From: Halobaculum saliterrae | GTDB lineage: Archaea; Halobacteriota; Halobacteria; Halobacteriales; Haloferacaceae | Reading direction: 5' to 3' | Assembly: GCF_009831625.1 (NCBI RefSeq) | Contig: NZ_WUUS01000002.1 | Span: 124,001-188,000 of the forward strand | DNA: 64,000 nt | Shown here: in pieces, positions 36,263 through 44,372 of the stretch | How positions within the stretch are numbered: position 1 is the first letter of the stretch | How the letters are laid out: each line of letters begins with the position of its first letter | The notes under the pieces: generated by a model | Seen by the model: only the letters and a program-made list of their open reading frames with translations | What the model was told of the DNA's origin: nothing | Databases searched by the model: none | Program-made: the position numbers and the translations under genes

Positions 36263-36703
36263 TTAGAGGTTGGCGAACGCCTCGTCGACAAGTTCGCCAG
36301 TGTCGGTGACAATGTCCGACATCTCCTCGTTGTCAGGCGCCATGCCGACAAGGCGGGCGATGCGCATGATTGAGACGTGGTAGACGACCTGCTTGTCGGG
36401 CTCCTCCTCCCAGATAACGACGTTGCAGGCCATGAGTGCGCCGAGCTTGTTGTCGGTTGCGTCAAGTGCACGGTCGGCTACCTCTGGGTTGCACGCGCCC
36501 AACACGTAGTAGGGGTCGCGGCCCGCGTTGACCTTCTCGTTGAGCATCTCGGAGGGCGAGAACTCTACGGGGACGCCGAAGCCGGCGTCCGTGAACACAT
36601 CACGGACGTGTTCGATGGCATCTTCATGACTCATCTCGAGGGTCGCCTGTTCTTCGCCGATTTCTTCCGGATCGATCTTGCTCGGGTCGATTGGGAGCGT
36701 CAT
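36263..36703 (-). CDS. DUF302-family protein
   Basis: A 146-residue DUF302 protein. The core is visible as EHVRDVFTDAGFGVPVEF, YVLGACNPEVADRALD and LGALMACNVVIWEE. DUF302 proteins are often found beside sulfur and heme-redox genes; the biochemical activity is unknown. Cys in GACNP and ACNVV are available for thiol chemistry. It is the first gene of an operon with the methyltransferase. Confidence 0.85.
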   Translation of the reverse strand: MTLPIDPSKIDPEEIGEEQATLEMSHEDAIEHVRDVFTDAGFGVPVEFSPSEMLNEKVNAGRDPYYVLGACNPEVADRALDATDNKLGALMACNVVIWEEEPDKQVVYHVSIMRIARLVGMAPDNEEMSDIVTDTGELVDEAFANL

Positions 36704-36808
36704 TCGTGTATTATATTGGGCCTACAGAACAAAGACTCTTCGGATACGTCCCCGAAAAAGCACTGCAACAGGAATTGAATCGCCATGCCACAGTCTTGGC
36801 TAAAATAG

Positions 36809-36830
36809 TATTGTGGTGTTCGGGAATAGC
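36809..36830 (+). promoter_or_regulatory. Sulfur-island promoter motif before HTH regulator
   Basis: TATTGTGGTGTTCGGGAATAG lies upstream of a TATA-like TTTAAT box and the regulator start at 36862. It is preceded by TAG as in the 57-kb thioredoxin copy (TAGTATTGT). The position suits autoregulation. Confidence 0.45.
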
Positions 36831-36861
36831 TTTAATCTTCTCTGTCACCCTATCTTCCGAT

Positions 36862-37281
36862 ATGATGGCCACTTCAGTGCGTGAGGATCTTGAACGCGAT
36901 CTGGGGTGTCTCGATCTCTTAGGATGCGTTCACGGATTCAACGAGCGGGATCAGATGGCCTTTCAGCTGCTACAACAGGCAGAAAGGGGACTCACCGTCG
37001 ATGACATAGCAGACCGACTGGATTGTGAGAGATCGACGGCGTATCGTTCGGTTTCCCGGCTTCACGAGGCTGGTGTTGTCGTACAGGAGCAAATAAACTA
37101 CGACAGTGGCGGGTACTACTACGTGTATTGTCCGCGAACCCCCGAGGAAGTTGCTCACGACATGCAGCGACTACTCAACGACTGGTATGCGGACATCGGA
37201 CAACTCATCCATGAGTTCGAAGATCGATATAGTCGGGACTCGGATGACAAAGAGAACCAGCCGCTGCAGTCCTGTCCCTAA
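36862..37281 (+). CDS. TrmB/ArsR-like HTH regulator with Cys-x5-Cys
   Basis: A 139-residue winged-helix regulator. Residues 14-23 read LGCLDLLGCV with Cys16 and Cys22, then the HTH LTVDDIADRLDCERSTAYRS with the wing QINYDSGGYYYVYCP, and the C-terminal helix EEVAHDMQRLLNDWYADIGQ. It is a close paralogue of 56514-56918, which keeps the same Cys-x5-Cys at the same place. The two Cys could form a disulfide or polysulfide bridge, as in bacterial persulfide sensors. ATG 36862 fits a leaderless start. The neighbours are DUF302 and sulfur genes. Confidence 0.82.
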   Translation: MMATSVREDLERDLGCLDLLGCVHGFNERDQMAFQLLQQAERGLTVDDIADRLDCERSTAYRSVSRLHEAGVVVQEQINYDSGGYYYVYCPRTPEEVAHDMQRLLNDWYADIGQLIHEFEDRYSRDSDDKENQPLQSCP

Positions 37282-37381
37282 CGGTCGATGTGTTCGGTGC
37301 CGTCTATCGAGTCCGCTCATCTGGCTGTGCGTGTAGCACGCAGGACGACAGTGAACCCTGAGGCATATCGGTCGGCACGCG

Positions 37382-38026
37382 TCAGAACTGCGTAAACTCT
37401 TCTGCGGCGAACCAGGTGATGATGCTGCTCTCACTGCGGTGGAGGATGTCGCTGCACGTCGATTTCGAGACGCCCAACGTCTCTGCAACGTCGGTGAGCG
37501 TGGCTTCGCGTGGAACGGCGTAGTACCCCCCGTTGATTGCGACGGCCAGCACCTCGTGCTGTCGAGGTGTCAGCAGTCGGTCGGCTTCCAAAGAGCCTAT
37601 TTCGACGATGGACTCGATGTCGTACTCGATGCTCGCCTCGTTGAGGTGCTTGCCGAGTTCGGACAGTCGATCCGACGATGTCGTCAGTTCCCACGTCGCG
37701 CGTCCGGCAAGGACGGTGAACGGTAACTCGACGGGGACGCCTGCCTGCCATAGAGGAAAGAGGAGCGGCGGACTCGTCGTTTCGACTTGCACGAGCGCAG
37801 TCCGCTCACGCTTCCAGAGCAAGTCGACATCGACAACGTCCGGTTGGCCCCGAACGTCCGCGAGGATGTCGAGGAGCTCGGCACTCTCAATCCGGAGGAG
37901 TGCGATTCCTGCGTCCTCACCTGCAAGCGCTGTAACGACTTCGAACGTCGTGGCGTCGTAGGACGTCGACAAATCGCGAATCCAGACATCCGACGGCAGG
38001 GAAATAGAGAGCTTGGCTCGGGGCAT
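37382..38026 (-). CDS. HTH_10 (bacterio-opsin activator type) regulator
   Basis: A 214-residue regulator with an N-terminal sensory domain (about 1-150) and C-terminal HTH_10: LLTPRQHEVLAVAINGGYYA then LTDVAETLGVSKSTCSDILHRSES. The group includes regulators of anaerobic respiration genes in haloarchaea. It is divergent from the membrane protein at 38166, with an inverted repeat GTTCG-TC-CGAAC upstream of the latter's TATA box. Only one Cys is present in the HTH and none pair up, so the signal is unknown. Confidence 0.85.
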   Translation of the reverse strand: MPRAKLSISLPSDVWIRDLSTSYDATTFEVVTALAGEDAGIALLRIESAELLDILADVRGQPDVVDVDLLWKRERTALVQVETTSPPLLFPLWQAGVPVELPFTVLAGRATWELTTSSDRLSELGKHLNEASIEYDIESIVEIGSLEADRLLTPRQHEVLAVAINGGYYAVPREATLTDVAETLGVSKSTCSDILHRSESSIITWFAAEEFTQF

Positions 38027-38108
38027 ACTGGAATGTCATCACTGGAATCCCTTGCACTATCCCCTTACATATTCGAGCTATACTCACATGTTCGTATACA
38101 CCCGACAG

Positions 38109-38120
38109 GTTCGTCCGAAC
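38109..38120. promoter_or_regulatory. Inverted repeat in divergent promoter
   Basis: GTTCGTCCGAAC has 5-bp perfect arms and lies about 18 bp upstream of a TATA-like GATAATT box that is about 27 bp from ATG 38166. It is a candidate site for the divergent HTH_10 regulator. Confidence 0.45.
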
Positions 38121-38165
38121 TGGTACACGGACCGGATGATAATTCTCGGGCAGGTGTTCACGACG

Positions 38166-39413
38166 ATGCAAACACGAAACAACCCGTTCCTTCTCATGGC
38201 CGGTCTGTATCTATCCGTCGGCTTACTGGCCGTCATCGGAAAGCTGGGTGTCGAATTCGGAGTAATCGACGCGTTGCCCCGGCTCCGTTGGTTGACGATC
38301 CACTTCGTTACCATTGGGGGGCTAACACAGGCGCTGTTCGGCGTACTCCCGGCCCTCGCGGGTTCCGCGTCCGCGACGACAGCCGTGACCACCCGGAACA
38401 GGTGGTTCCAGTGGCTGACACTGAACGCGGGATACCCGCTCGTTCTGATTGGGATGGCGACCGGCGACACGACGACCGCTACGGTCGGTGCGACGCTAGT
38501 CCTCACGGCCCTCGGCGGGCTGCTGGTGACGGTTTTCCGGACGAGTACGTCCGGCGACCGAGGGACTCGGTTCTTCAGAACCGCACCTTGGTTCCTAGTC
38601 GTCGGGATCCTCGCCGCGTTCGGGATGTTGTTGAACCTCCAAGGTCCCGGCGGATACTTCGGGTCGATCGAGGCACACGTCCACGCCAACGTCTGGGGCT
38701 TCCTCGCGCTCGTCGCCGCTGGCGCACTCCTCACGTCGATCCCGAACCTGTTCGGAGCCGACCTCCGGTACCCACGGCTCCGTAGCGTCACCTACTGGGG
38801 GGTCACTATTGGGGCGGCGGGACTCGTCGCCGGGCCGTGGCTCGCGCGCCACGAACTCACGATGGGCGGACTGGCTGTGTACGTCATTGGAACCGTAGCG
38901 CTGCTGGCGAACCTCATCGGGACGTACCGAGCCGGTGACCGGACTCACACTCGCAGACTCGCGCTCGTTCTCGGGGCGTATCTCTGGCTAGCGTTCCCGG
39001 TCCCGTGGGCGCCGCTCGTGTTGCTGTTCCCGGAGACCGTTCCCGGGACGGCAATCGAGTTAGCGGCGATTGACGGCCTGGTGTTCGGGTGGATGCTCCA
39101 GCTAGCGATGGCGTTCTTGCCCGCCGTTGTGGTTTCCCTTGGGAATGAGACGCAGGACGTCGTCTCACTGCTGGATGTGGGCGTCGAGACCGTCGGTCGG
39201 CCATCATGGGTTCAGATTGTAAGCGTTAATGTCGGAATGCTCGCACTCTGGGGCACGGCGATGCCGCCACTTGCGAGACTCGCGGACCTGCTGACGCTCG
39301 TCGGCTACCTGCTGATCGCCGTCGCTTGGGCGTTCCTGGTTGTCGACCTATGGACCGCACTGACCCCGCGAACCCCCGTGACTGGCCCTGCCACGGAATC
39401 TCTCTCCGAGTGA
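38166..39413 (+). CDS. Polytopic membrane protein, NnrS/heme-copper-oxidase-I-like
   Basis: A 415-residue protein with about twelve hydrophobic helices. His-containing helices RWLTIHFVTIGGLTQALFG and IEAHVHANVWGFLALVAAG resemble those that bind heme in NnrS and in cbb3/NOR-like subunit I proteins, but the full set of heme ligands cannot be confirmed. ATG 38166 is about 27 bp after a TATA-like box and gives the start MQTRNNPFLLMAGLYLS; the open frame goes farther upstream to 38013. It probably takes part in NO or oxygen-stress handling, controlled by the divergent HTH_10 protein. Confidence 0.65.
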   Translation: MQTRNNPFLLMAGLYLSVGLLAVIGKLGVEFGVIDALPRLRWLTIHFVTIGGLTQALFGVLPALAGSASATTAVTTRNRWFQWLTLNAGYPLVLIGMATGDTTTATVGATLVLTALGGLLVTVFRTSTSGDRGTRFFRTAPWFLVVGILAAFGMLLNLQGPGGYFGSIEAHVHANVWGFLALVAAGALLTSIPNLFGADLRYPRLRSVTYWGVTIGAAGLVAGPWLARHELTMGGLAVYVIGTVALLANLIGTYRAGDRTHTRRLALVLGAYLWLAFPVPWAPLVLLFPETVPGTAIELAAIDGLVFGWMLQLAMAFLPAVVVSLGNETQDVVSLLDVGVETVGRPSWVQIVSVNVGMLALWGTAMPPLARLADLLTLVGYLLIAVAWAFLVVDLWTALTPRTPVTGPATESLSE

Positions 39414-39446
39414 GGTCGCTCTGGGCCACCGAAGAGAATCTAGCAA

Positions 39447-39460
39447 TATTGTGAATTCCG
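39447..39460 (+). promoter_or_regulatory. Sulfur-island promoter motif before CoA-disulfide-reductase relic
   Basis: TATTGTGAATTCCG is followed by a TATA-like AAATATTTTTG, about 27 bp before ATG 39498. The TATTGT...TTCC pattern and the distance to the TATA box match the thioredoxin promoter at 57 kb. Confidence 0.45.
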
Positions 39461-39497
39461 CGAAATATTTTTGACGCTACCGCACCAACGCCGAGTC

Positions 39498-39962
39498 ATG
39501 AGCGACACGTTCGTGGTCACCGGCGGTGACGCCGCGGGGATGAGCGCCGCGAGCGAGGCCAAGCGCGAGGACCCGGATCTGGACGTCGGCTTCGAGAAGG
39601 GCGAGTGGGTGTCCTACGCCGCCTGCGGGATGCCGTACTATGTCAAAGGCGAGGTCGAGGACCTGCAGGACCTAGTCGCCGTGACGCCCGAGGAGTTCCG
39701 CAACGAGCGCGATATCGACCTCTGGACGGGTCACGAGGTCGTCGGCATCGATCCCGAGGCCGGATCCGTCACCGTCGAGGCTGATGGCGAAACGTTCGAC
39801 CAGCCCTACGACCATCTACTCGTCGCGACGGCGTTCACGGCTGGTATGACCGAGATTGGACTCCGGAACACCGATCTGGCGTACGCCCCGCCGTTTAGCC
39901 CCGTCTGGGACTCGATACTCCCGGCGGCGAAAGTCCTCGGGGGGAAGGTAGCGGGCGAATGA
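39498..39962 (+). pseudogene. CoA-disulfide-reductase-like flavoprotein, internally deleted
   Basis: A 154-residue remnant. The first 115 residues are the N-terminal part of a pyridine nucleotide-disulfide oxidoreductase: FVVTGGDAAGMSAASEAKRE (FAD site), WVSYAACGMPYYV with the active-site Cys, and PYDHLLVATA. It then jumps to a family C-terminus, GMTEIGLRNTDLAYAPPFSP and VWDSILPAAKVLGGK. The NAD-binding and interface domains, about 300 residues, are missing without a frame change. It cannot be an ordinary reductase. Its stop overlaps the start of the peptidase gene (ATGA). CoA or bacillithiol-type disulfide or polysulfide reduction would have been its function. Confidence 0.75.
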
Positions 39963-41209
39963 GCGACGCTACGCCATCCGAGTACGTGCGAGCACACCGA
40001 GAGGAACTAGTAGCGCTCGCCCTCGACCTCCTCGCGATTGAGACGTCGAACCCGCCCGGCGACACGCGCGAAATCGTCGCCAAAATCGAACAATTCCTCG
40101 ACCCGATTCCGGTCGACGTGGAGCGTTTTGCGGCTGATCCAGCAAAACCGAATCTGCTCGTTCGACTACCGGGTGGGTCTGACCACACACTGCTATACAA
40201 TGGCCACCTCGATACGGTGCCCTTCGACGCAGATGCCTGGTCCCACGATCCACTCGGCGAGCGCGTCGATGAACACGTCTACGGCCGCGGTGCAACCGAC
40301 ATGAAAGGTGCCGTGGCGTCGATGCTGTTCGCAATTCAGGCCTTCGCAGCCACCGACACAGAACCACCTGTCGATCTTCAATTCGCGTTCGTGAGCGACG
40401 AGGAAGTGGGTGGTGACGCCGGCTTGCCAGCGGTACTGGACGCTGGAAACCTCCACGCTGACGCATGCGTGATTGACGAACCGACCTGTGAGGAAGGCCG
40501 CCACTCGGTCACAGTCGCGGACCGGGGCAGCATCTGGCTGACGCTTGAAGCCAGCGGTGAGGGGGCCCACGGCTCCCGGCCGGTACTCGGCGTCAATGCT
40601 ATCGACCGACTCTACGACGCCATCGAGACTCTACGCGAACGGTTCGGCACCAAGCGACTCGAAATCGACGATGACATGGCACCGATCGTCGAGGAGTCAG
40701 TTGAATACTACGCCCCCTCGATGGGTGAGGCTGCCGCTCGAGAGCTGTTCTGGTATCCCTCGATCAATCTTGGCATCCTCGAGGGCGGGGACGCGATAAA
40801 CACCGTCCCGCAGTCTGCGCACGCCGATGTTGACGTGCGACTGACCGCAGGTATCCACACGCCCGATGTGATCGATGAGATTCGCGAGTGCGTTGCCGAC
40901 TGTAACGGTATCACAATAGCCGACGTCTCTTGGAGCGTCGGTACGGCCGAAGCTCCCGCCAGCCCACTCGTCGAGGCAGTTGCGTCGACCGCGGAGGAGA
41001 TCACGGGTAATCGCGTCTTCAGGCGGAGTGCCACGGGCGGCGGTGACGCCAAGAAACTCCGGAACGCGGGCATCTCGACCGTCGAGTTTGCGCTCGGAAC
41101 CGACACCGTCCATGCGCCGGATGAGTACGTTCCAGTGGACGTACTCGTCGACAACGCGGTCGTCTACGCCCAACTTCCAGCGAGGTGGCAGTCCCAGATC
41201 GACCAGTAG
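39959..41209 (+). CDS. M20-family peptidase (ArgE/DapE type)
   Basis: A 416-residue metallo-aminoacylase/deacylase. Metal ligands are visible in LYNGHLDTVPFD, GRGATDMKGAVASM and SDEEVGGDAGL, with IDEPTC and the C-terminal GGDAKKLRNAG and VHAPDEYV. Length and order are typical. It probably removes an acyl group from an amino acid or succinyl-diaminopimelate; the exact substrate cannot be told. The start overlaps the flavoprotein relic stop by 4 bp. Confidence 0.87.
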   Translation: MSDATPSEYVRAHREELVALALDLLAIETSNPPGDTREIVAKIEQFLDPIPVDVERFAADPAKPNLLVRLPGGSDHTLLYNGHLDTVPFDADAWSHDPLGERVDEHVYGRGATDMKGAVASMLFAIQAFAATDTEPPVDLQFAFVSDEEVGGDAGLPAVLDAGNLHADACVIDEPTCEEGRHSVTVADRGSIWLTLEASGEGAHGSRPVLGVNAIDRLYDAIETLRERFGTKRLEIDDDMAPIVEESVEYYAPSMGEAAARELFWYPSINLGILEGGDAINTVPQSAHADVDVRLTAGIHTPDVIDEIRECVADCNGITIADVSWSVGTAEAPASPLVEAVASTAEEITGNRVFRRSATGGGDAKKLRNAGISTVEFALGTDTVHAPDEYVPVDVLVDNAVVYAQLPARWQSQIDQ

Positions 41210-41286
41210 CAGCTGCAAACCTAGTGATGTTTCCGGATTGTCTGTTCTGGCAGGTGGCAGATTGTCGAGAAAGACTTAGGTATCTG

Positions 41287-41303
41287 TATTGTATACTTAT
41301 GGG
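41287..41303 (+). promoter_or_regulatory. Sulfur-island promoter motif at YgaP-like gene start
   Basis: TATTGTATACTTATGGG overlaps the first ATG (41299). Unlike other copies it lies downstream of the TATA-like region (ACTTAGGTAT), so it would act at the start site of transcription. Confidence 0.45.
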
Positions 41304-41523
41304 CATGAAGGGCAATATTGGTGCAACTGATAAACAAACTCGCATTGTTATCGGGCTAGGGATGGCTGTCGTCGGACTGGCGACGCTCGGTGGCCTATTG
41401 GGACTCGGGATGATGGTCGGCGCGGTCGTGACGCTGCTGGGCCTTGTTCTCGTGGGGACTGGACTCGCCCGGGTCTGTCTCCTCTACCGTCTGTTTGGGA
41501 TCGACACGTCACGCTCCCATTAG
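41299..41523 (+). CDS. DUF2892 (YgaP-like) small membrane protein
   Basis: A 74-residue inner membrane protein with two hydrophobic helices (IVIGLGMAVVGLATLGGLLG and VVTLLGLVLVGTGLARVCLL) and the family ending CLLYRLFGIDT. It begins MGMKGNIGATDKQTR; ATG 41305 is an alternative start. In bacteria DUF2892 is the membrane part of the YgaP rhodanese. Here no rhodanese domain is fused, but rhodanese proteins are nearby. Its promoter carries the shared sulfur-island motif. Confidence 0.8.
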   Translation: MGMKGNIGATDKQTRIVIGLGMAVVGLATLGGLLGLGMMVGAVVTLLGLVLVGTGLARVCLLYRLFGIDTSRSH

Positions 41524-41524
41524 G

Positions 41525-42117
41525 ATGGAGCGGTTCCAGAATACTGACCAGCCTGACTGGGACTGATGGAGCAAGCTCTGACTGACCCCTGGCGCGACGC
41601 TCCGAAAACTTGGTCTCGAGTCCGGCAACTCAGTCGCTGAGATCGGTTGTGGAAACGGCTACTTTACGCTTCCAGGAGCCCGTATCGTCGACTCTGAGCC
41701 AGTATACGCGATCGACTTAGATGAGGCGCTTCTCGAGGAACCCGATCGCCTTGCCGGACAGCAGAATATCGAAAACATCGTCTCAATTCAAGGTGTCGCT
41801 AGGAACTTGATCGGGGAAATCCCCGAACGTGTTGACACGCTCGTAGTTGCGAACACGTTCCAAGGCGTGGAGAGCCAACCGAAGTTTCTCGATCAGGTGT
41901 ACCAAGCGACTGAACCCGACGGGAGGCTGATAGTAGTCAACTGGCGCGAACGTCCACGTGAGATGACGACTGTCGGAGGTGTACCCCGAGGACCCCCGAC
42001 GGAACTTCGAATGACACCCAGAGAAACTGAGGATGTGGTACTCTCAACGGTAGTGTTCGATCTGGACCGGCAGGTCATCTGCCGCCGTATCACTACGCAC
42101 TCATGTTCGATCGGTAG
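41525..42117 (+). pseudogene. Methyltransferase gene with two TGA stops and a frameshift
   Basis: From ATG 41525: MERFQNTDQPDWD, TGA (41564-41566), WSKL, TGA (41579-41581), then LTPGATLRKLGLESGNSVAE, IGCGNGYFTL and IDLDEAL (SAM motifs), PDGRLIVVNWRERPREMTTV and RGPPTELRMTPRE. Near 42077 a base is missing; the next frame gives LPPYHYALMFDR and a stop at 42115. Each TGA fits a former Trp (TGG). The parent is a haloarchaeal class I methyltransferase often found with sulfur genes. It lies between the YgaP-like gene and tusA and is certainly inactive as a single protein. Confidence 0.8.
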
Positions 42118-42190
42118 ACAAGCGGACTTCCCGCAGTTCTGTGACCGTTGTCCAGCAACTAGCTCCGATTTCGCTGACTTTCAGAATCTT

Positions 42191-42210
42191 GGAATTACTA
42201 TACAATACAA
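42191..42210 (-). promoter_or_regulatory. Inverted copy of sulfur-island motif before tusA
   Basis: On the minus strand this reads TTGTATTGTATAGTAATTCC, the best match to the shared core. It lies 32-51 bp before the tusA start at 42242. The reverse direction suggests that the site works independent of orientation. Confidence 0.5.
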
Positions 42211-42241
42211 GTGGATCCCACCCTCAACTCCCGTTTGTGAG

Positions 42242-42484
42242 ATGTCTATGACCGATATCGAACCTGACGAAACCGTCGATGCAAGGGGCGCAGCCTGCCC
42301 CGGTCCGCTGATGGACCTCATTGGAAAGATTCGGAGCGCCGAGTCGGGGGACGTGATCCGACTCCTGAGTGACAACGACCAGTCGCTCACAGATGTACCT
42401 GAATGGGCCGAGGAGGCTGGCAACGAACTGCTCGTCGTCGAGGAGTTCGACGATCACAACGCGTTCTACGTAGAGAAAGCATGA
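42242..42484 (+). CDS. tusA: TusA-family sulfurtransferase
   Basis: An 80-residue TusA/YeeD-type sulfur carrier. The active site is in TVDARGAACPGPLMDLIGKI, with the CPxP Cys that takes a persulfide. It begins MSMTDIEPDE; ATG 42248 is an alternative start. The stop overlaps the start of the SQR-like gene (ATGA), and DUF1641 follows, so this operon probably passes sulfane sulfur from sulfide oxidation to a carrier. A second TusA lies at 46774-47019. Confidence 0.9.
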   Translation: MSMTDIEPDETVDARGAACPGPLMDLIGKIRSAESGDVIRLLSDNDQSLTDVPEWAEEAGNELLVVEEFDDHNAFYVEKA

Positions 42485-43626
42485 CCGAGCACGTCGTTAT
42501 TGTCGGCGGCGGGACTGGTGGCACCGTCCTCGCGAACGATCTCGCTGACCGGCTCGAACCGGAACTCGACGCCGGCGACGTGCGCGTCACGCTGGTCAAC
42601 GACGACCCCGATCACGTCTACAAACCTGTCTGGCTGTACGTGCCGTTCGGCCAGCGGGAACCGGACGACGGCCGCCGTTCGTTCGACGACCTCGTCGACG
42701 ATGCTATCGACCTCCGGATTGACCGCGTGACCGATATCGACACTGACGCCCAGCGGCTCCAGTTTCACGACGGCGTTCCGTCGATCGACTACGACCATCT
42801 TGTGTTGGCGACGGGGTCGATGCTGGAGCCCGACCAGATCCCCGGACTCACGGAGGGCGGATACAACTACTACAGCGAGTCGGGCGCGACTGATCTGCGT
42901 GACGAACTGTTGGAGTTCACCGAGGGCGATCTGGTGTTGAGCGTCATCGGGACGCCCCACATGTGTCCGGCGGCACCACTCGAATTCGTCTTCATGGCCG
43001 ACGACTGGCTCCGTGAGCGCGGTTTCCGCGAGGACGTCGATATCACGTACACGTATCCGATCCAACGCGTCCACGGCAACCCCCACATCGCCGAGTGGGC
43101 CCGCCCCATCATGGAGGAACGGGACATCAACGTCGAGACGTTCTTCAACGCCGAGTCGGTCGACCCCGACGCGGAGACCATCACGTCGATGGAGGGGACC
43201 GAACTCGATTACGACCTCCTCGTGACGATTCCACCTCACGGCGGGATCGACCTGATCGAAGAGGCGGGGCTCGGCGACGACGGCTGGGTCGACGTCGACA
43301 AACACACGCTCGAAGCTGAGGCTGCCGAGAACGTCTACGCGCTCGGTGACACCGCCGACACCGGCGTCCCGAACGCGGGCAGCGTCGCCCACTACCAGGC
43401 CGGCGTCGTCGGCCAGCGCCTCGCCAGCGAGATCCGCGGCCGCCCGGCGACGGCGACCTACGACGGGAAGACGCTGTGCTTCATCGAGACGGGGATGGAC
43501 GCGGCGTCCTTCGTCGAGTTCGACTACGAGAATCCGCCGTCGCCGGCGCCGCCCTCGGAGAAACTCCACTGGTCGAAGCTGGCGTACAACGAATCCTACT
43601 GGCTGACTGCACGAGGGCTGCTCTGA
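42481..43626 (+). CDS. SQR-like FAD-dependent sulfide:quinone oxidoreductase
   Basis: A 381-residue flavoprotein. The N-terminal FAD site is VVIVGGGTGGTVLANDLAD, the second motif DYDHLVLATGSML, and the third NVYALGDTADTGVPNAGSVA. Cys occur in TPHMCPAAPLEFV, at the usual SQR catalytic place, and in GKTLCFIETG. The C-terminus (SKLAYNESYWLTARG) is the membrane-binding amphipathic end of SQR-like proteins. It should oxidise sulfide or persulfide and feed electrons to quinone. Only some of the three classic SQR Cys are seen, so the type is uncertain. It lies between tusA and DUF1641, with overlapping ends. Confidence 0.85.
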   Translation: MTEHVVIVGGGTGGTVLANDLADRLEPELDAGDVRVTLVNDDPDHVYKPVWLYVPFGQREPDDGRRSFDDLVDDAIDLRIDRVTDIDTDAQRLQFHDGVPSIDYDHLVLATGSMLEPDQIPGLTEGGYNYYSESGATDLRDELLEFTEGDLVLSVIGTPHMCPAAPLEFVFMADDWLRERGFREDVDITYTYPIQRVHGNPHIAEWARPIMEERDINVETFFNAESVDPDAETITSMEGTELDYDLLVTIPPHGGIDLIEEAGLGDDGWVDVDKHTLEAEAAENVYALGDTADTGVPNAGSVAHYQAGVVGQRLASEIRGRPATATYDGKTLCFIETGMDAASFVEFDYENPPSPAPPSEKLHWSKLAYNESYWLTARGLL

Positions 43627-43628
43627 TT

Positions 43629-44255
43629 ATGTCTGAACCGCAGAATCCTGAGCCGTCTGAGTTGGAGGCGGCGATTGAACGGAACCCCGAGGCGGTCGCC
43701 GAGTTCGTGGAGCACCTCAACGCCGTCAACGAGCTACTGGACGTGCTCTCGCTCGGTGAGAGCGCGCTCGACGACGAGATGGTCCGGGAGCTATCGGCTA
43801 CGGGATCGACACTGGCAGAGTCCGCAGACGGGCTGGCGACCGACGAGACCGTGGCGCTGGCCGAGGCGGTTGGGGAGAACGGCGACGACCTGCGGGAGGC
43901 CCTTGACACGTTGCTCGCGCTCCACCAAAGCGGGACGCTCGATGACTTGGCCGAACTCGCGGAGGTAGGGTCGTTGGCGACCGCGGCGCTCGACGACGAG
44001 ATGGTCACGTCACTGGCCGGTACCGGTGCTGCAGTCGGCGAGGTAGCGCAGACGGCCGCTGACGACGATACTCGTGGTGGCATCCAAACGCTGCTGGAGA
44101 GCGTCGGTGAGGCGGAGCAGAGCTCCCCCGAGCAGGTCGGAGCCGTTGGTCTGCTTCGCGGATTACGTGATCCGGATGTCCAGTACGGGTTGGGCTACCT
44201 GCTGGCGCTTGCAGGCGCGCTCGGCCGTGCACAATCCACCAAGAAGTCACACTAA
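43629..44255 (+). CDS. DUF1641 protein
   Basis: A 208-residue, very acidic, mostly helical protein. The DUF1641 core is near the C-terminus: GAVGLLRGLRDPDVQYGLGY and LLALAGALGRA. Inside it has two similar segments (SLGESALDDEMVRELSATGS and LATAALDDEMVTSLAGTGAA), an internal duplication. DUF1641 genes often follow SQR-like or formate-dehydrogenase-like flavoproteins, as here, and may be membrane anchors or assembly partners. It starts 2 bp after the SQR-like gene. Confidence 0.85.
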   Translation: MSEPQNPEPSELEAAIERNPEAVAEFVEHLNAVNELLDVLSLGESALDDEMVRELSATGSTLAESADGLATDETVALAEAVGENGDDLREALDTLLALHQSGTLDDLAELAEVGSLATAALDDEMVTSLAGTGAAVGEVAQTAADDDTRGGIQTLLESVGEAEQSSPEQVGAVGLLRGLRDPDVQYGLGYLLALAGALGRAQSTKKSH

Positions 44256-44315
44256 CCGCTCTCACCGAGTCGGACCACTCTCCCAGACGATGTAGACGGG
44301 GGAGTGATCGCACCG

Positions 44316-44340
44316 TATTGTATTGTACAGTAAACCCAAG
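44316..44340 (+). promoter_or_regulatory. Sulfur-island promoter motif before thioredoxin
   Basis: TATTGTACAGTAAACCCAAG (44321-44340), preceded by another TATTG, lies directly upstream of a TATA-like ACTATTAAAC that is about 27 bp from ATG 44373. It is the reference copy for the consensus. Confidence 0.55.
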
Positions 44341-44372
44341 ACTATTAAACGCTCGGTGCGTAGAGTCTGGCA

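Noticed and set aside
41564-41581. TGA recoding (Trp or selenocysteine) in the methyltransferase gene
   Set aside because: The same gene also has a frameshift near 42077, and the other genes in the window end normally at TGA. Decay is simpler.
42466-43569. 367-codon minus-strand frame
   Set aside because: Antisense to the SQR-like flavoprotein, whose FAD motifs are unmistakable.
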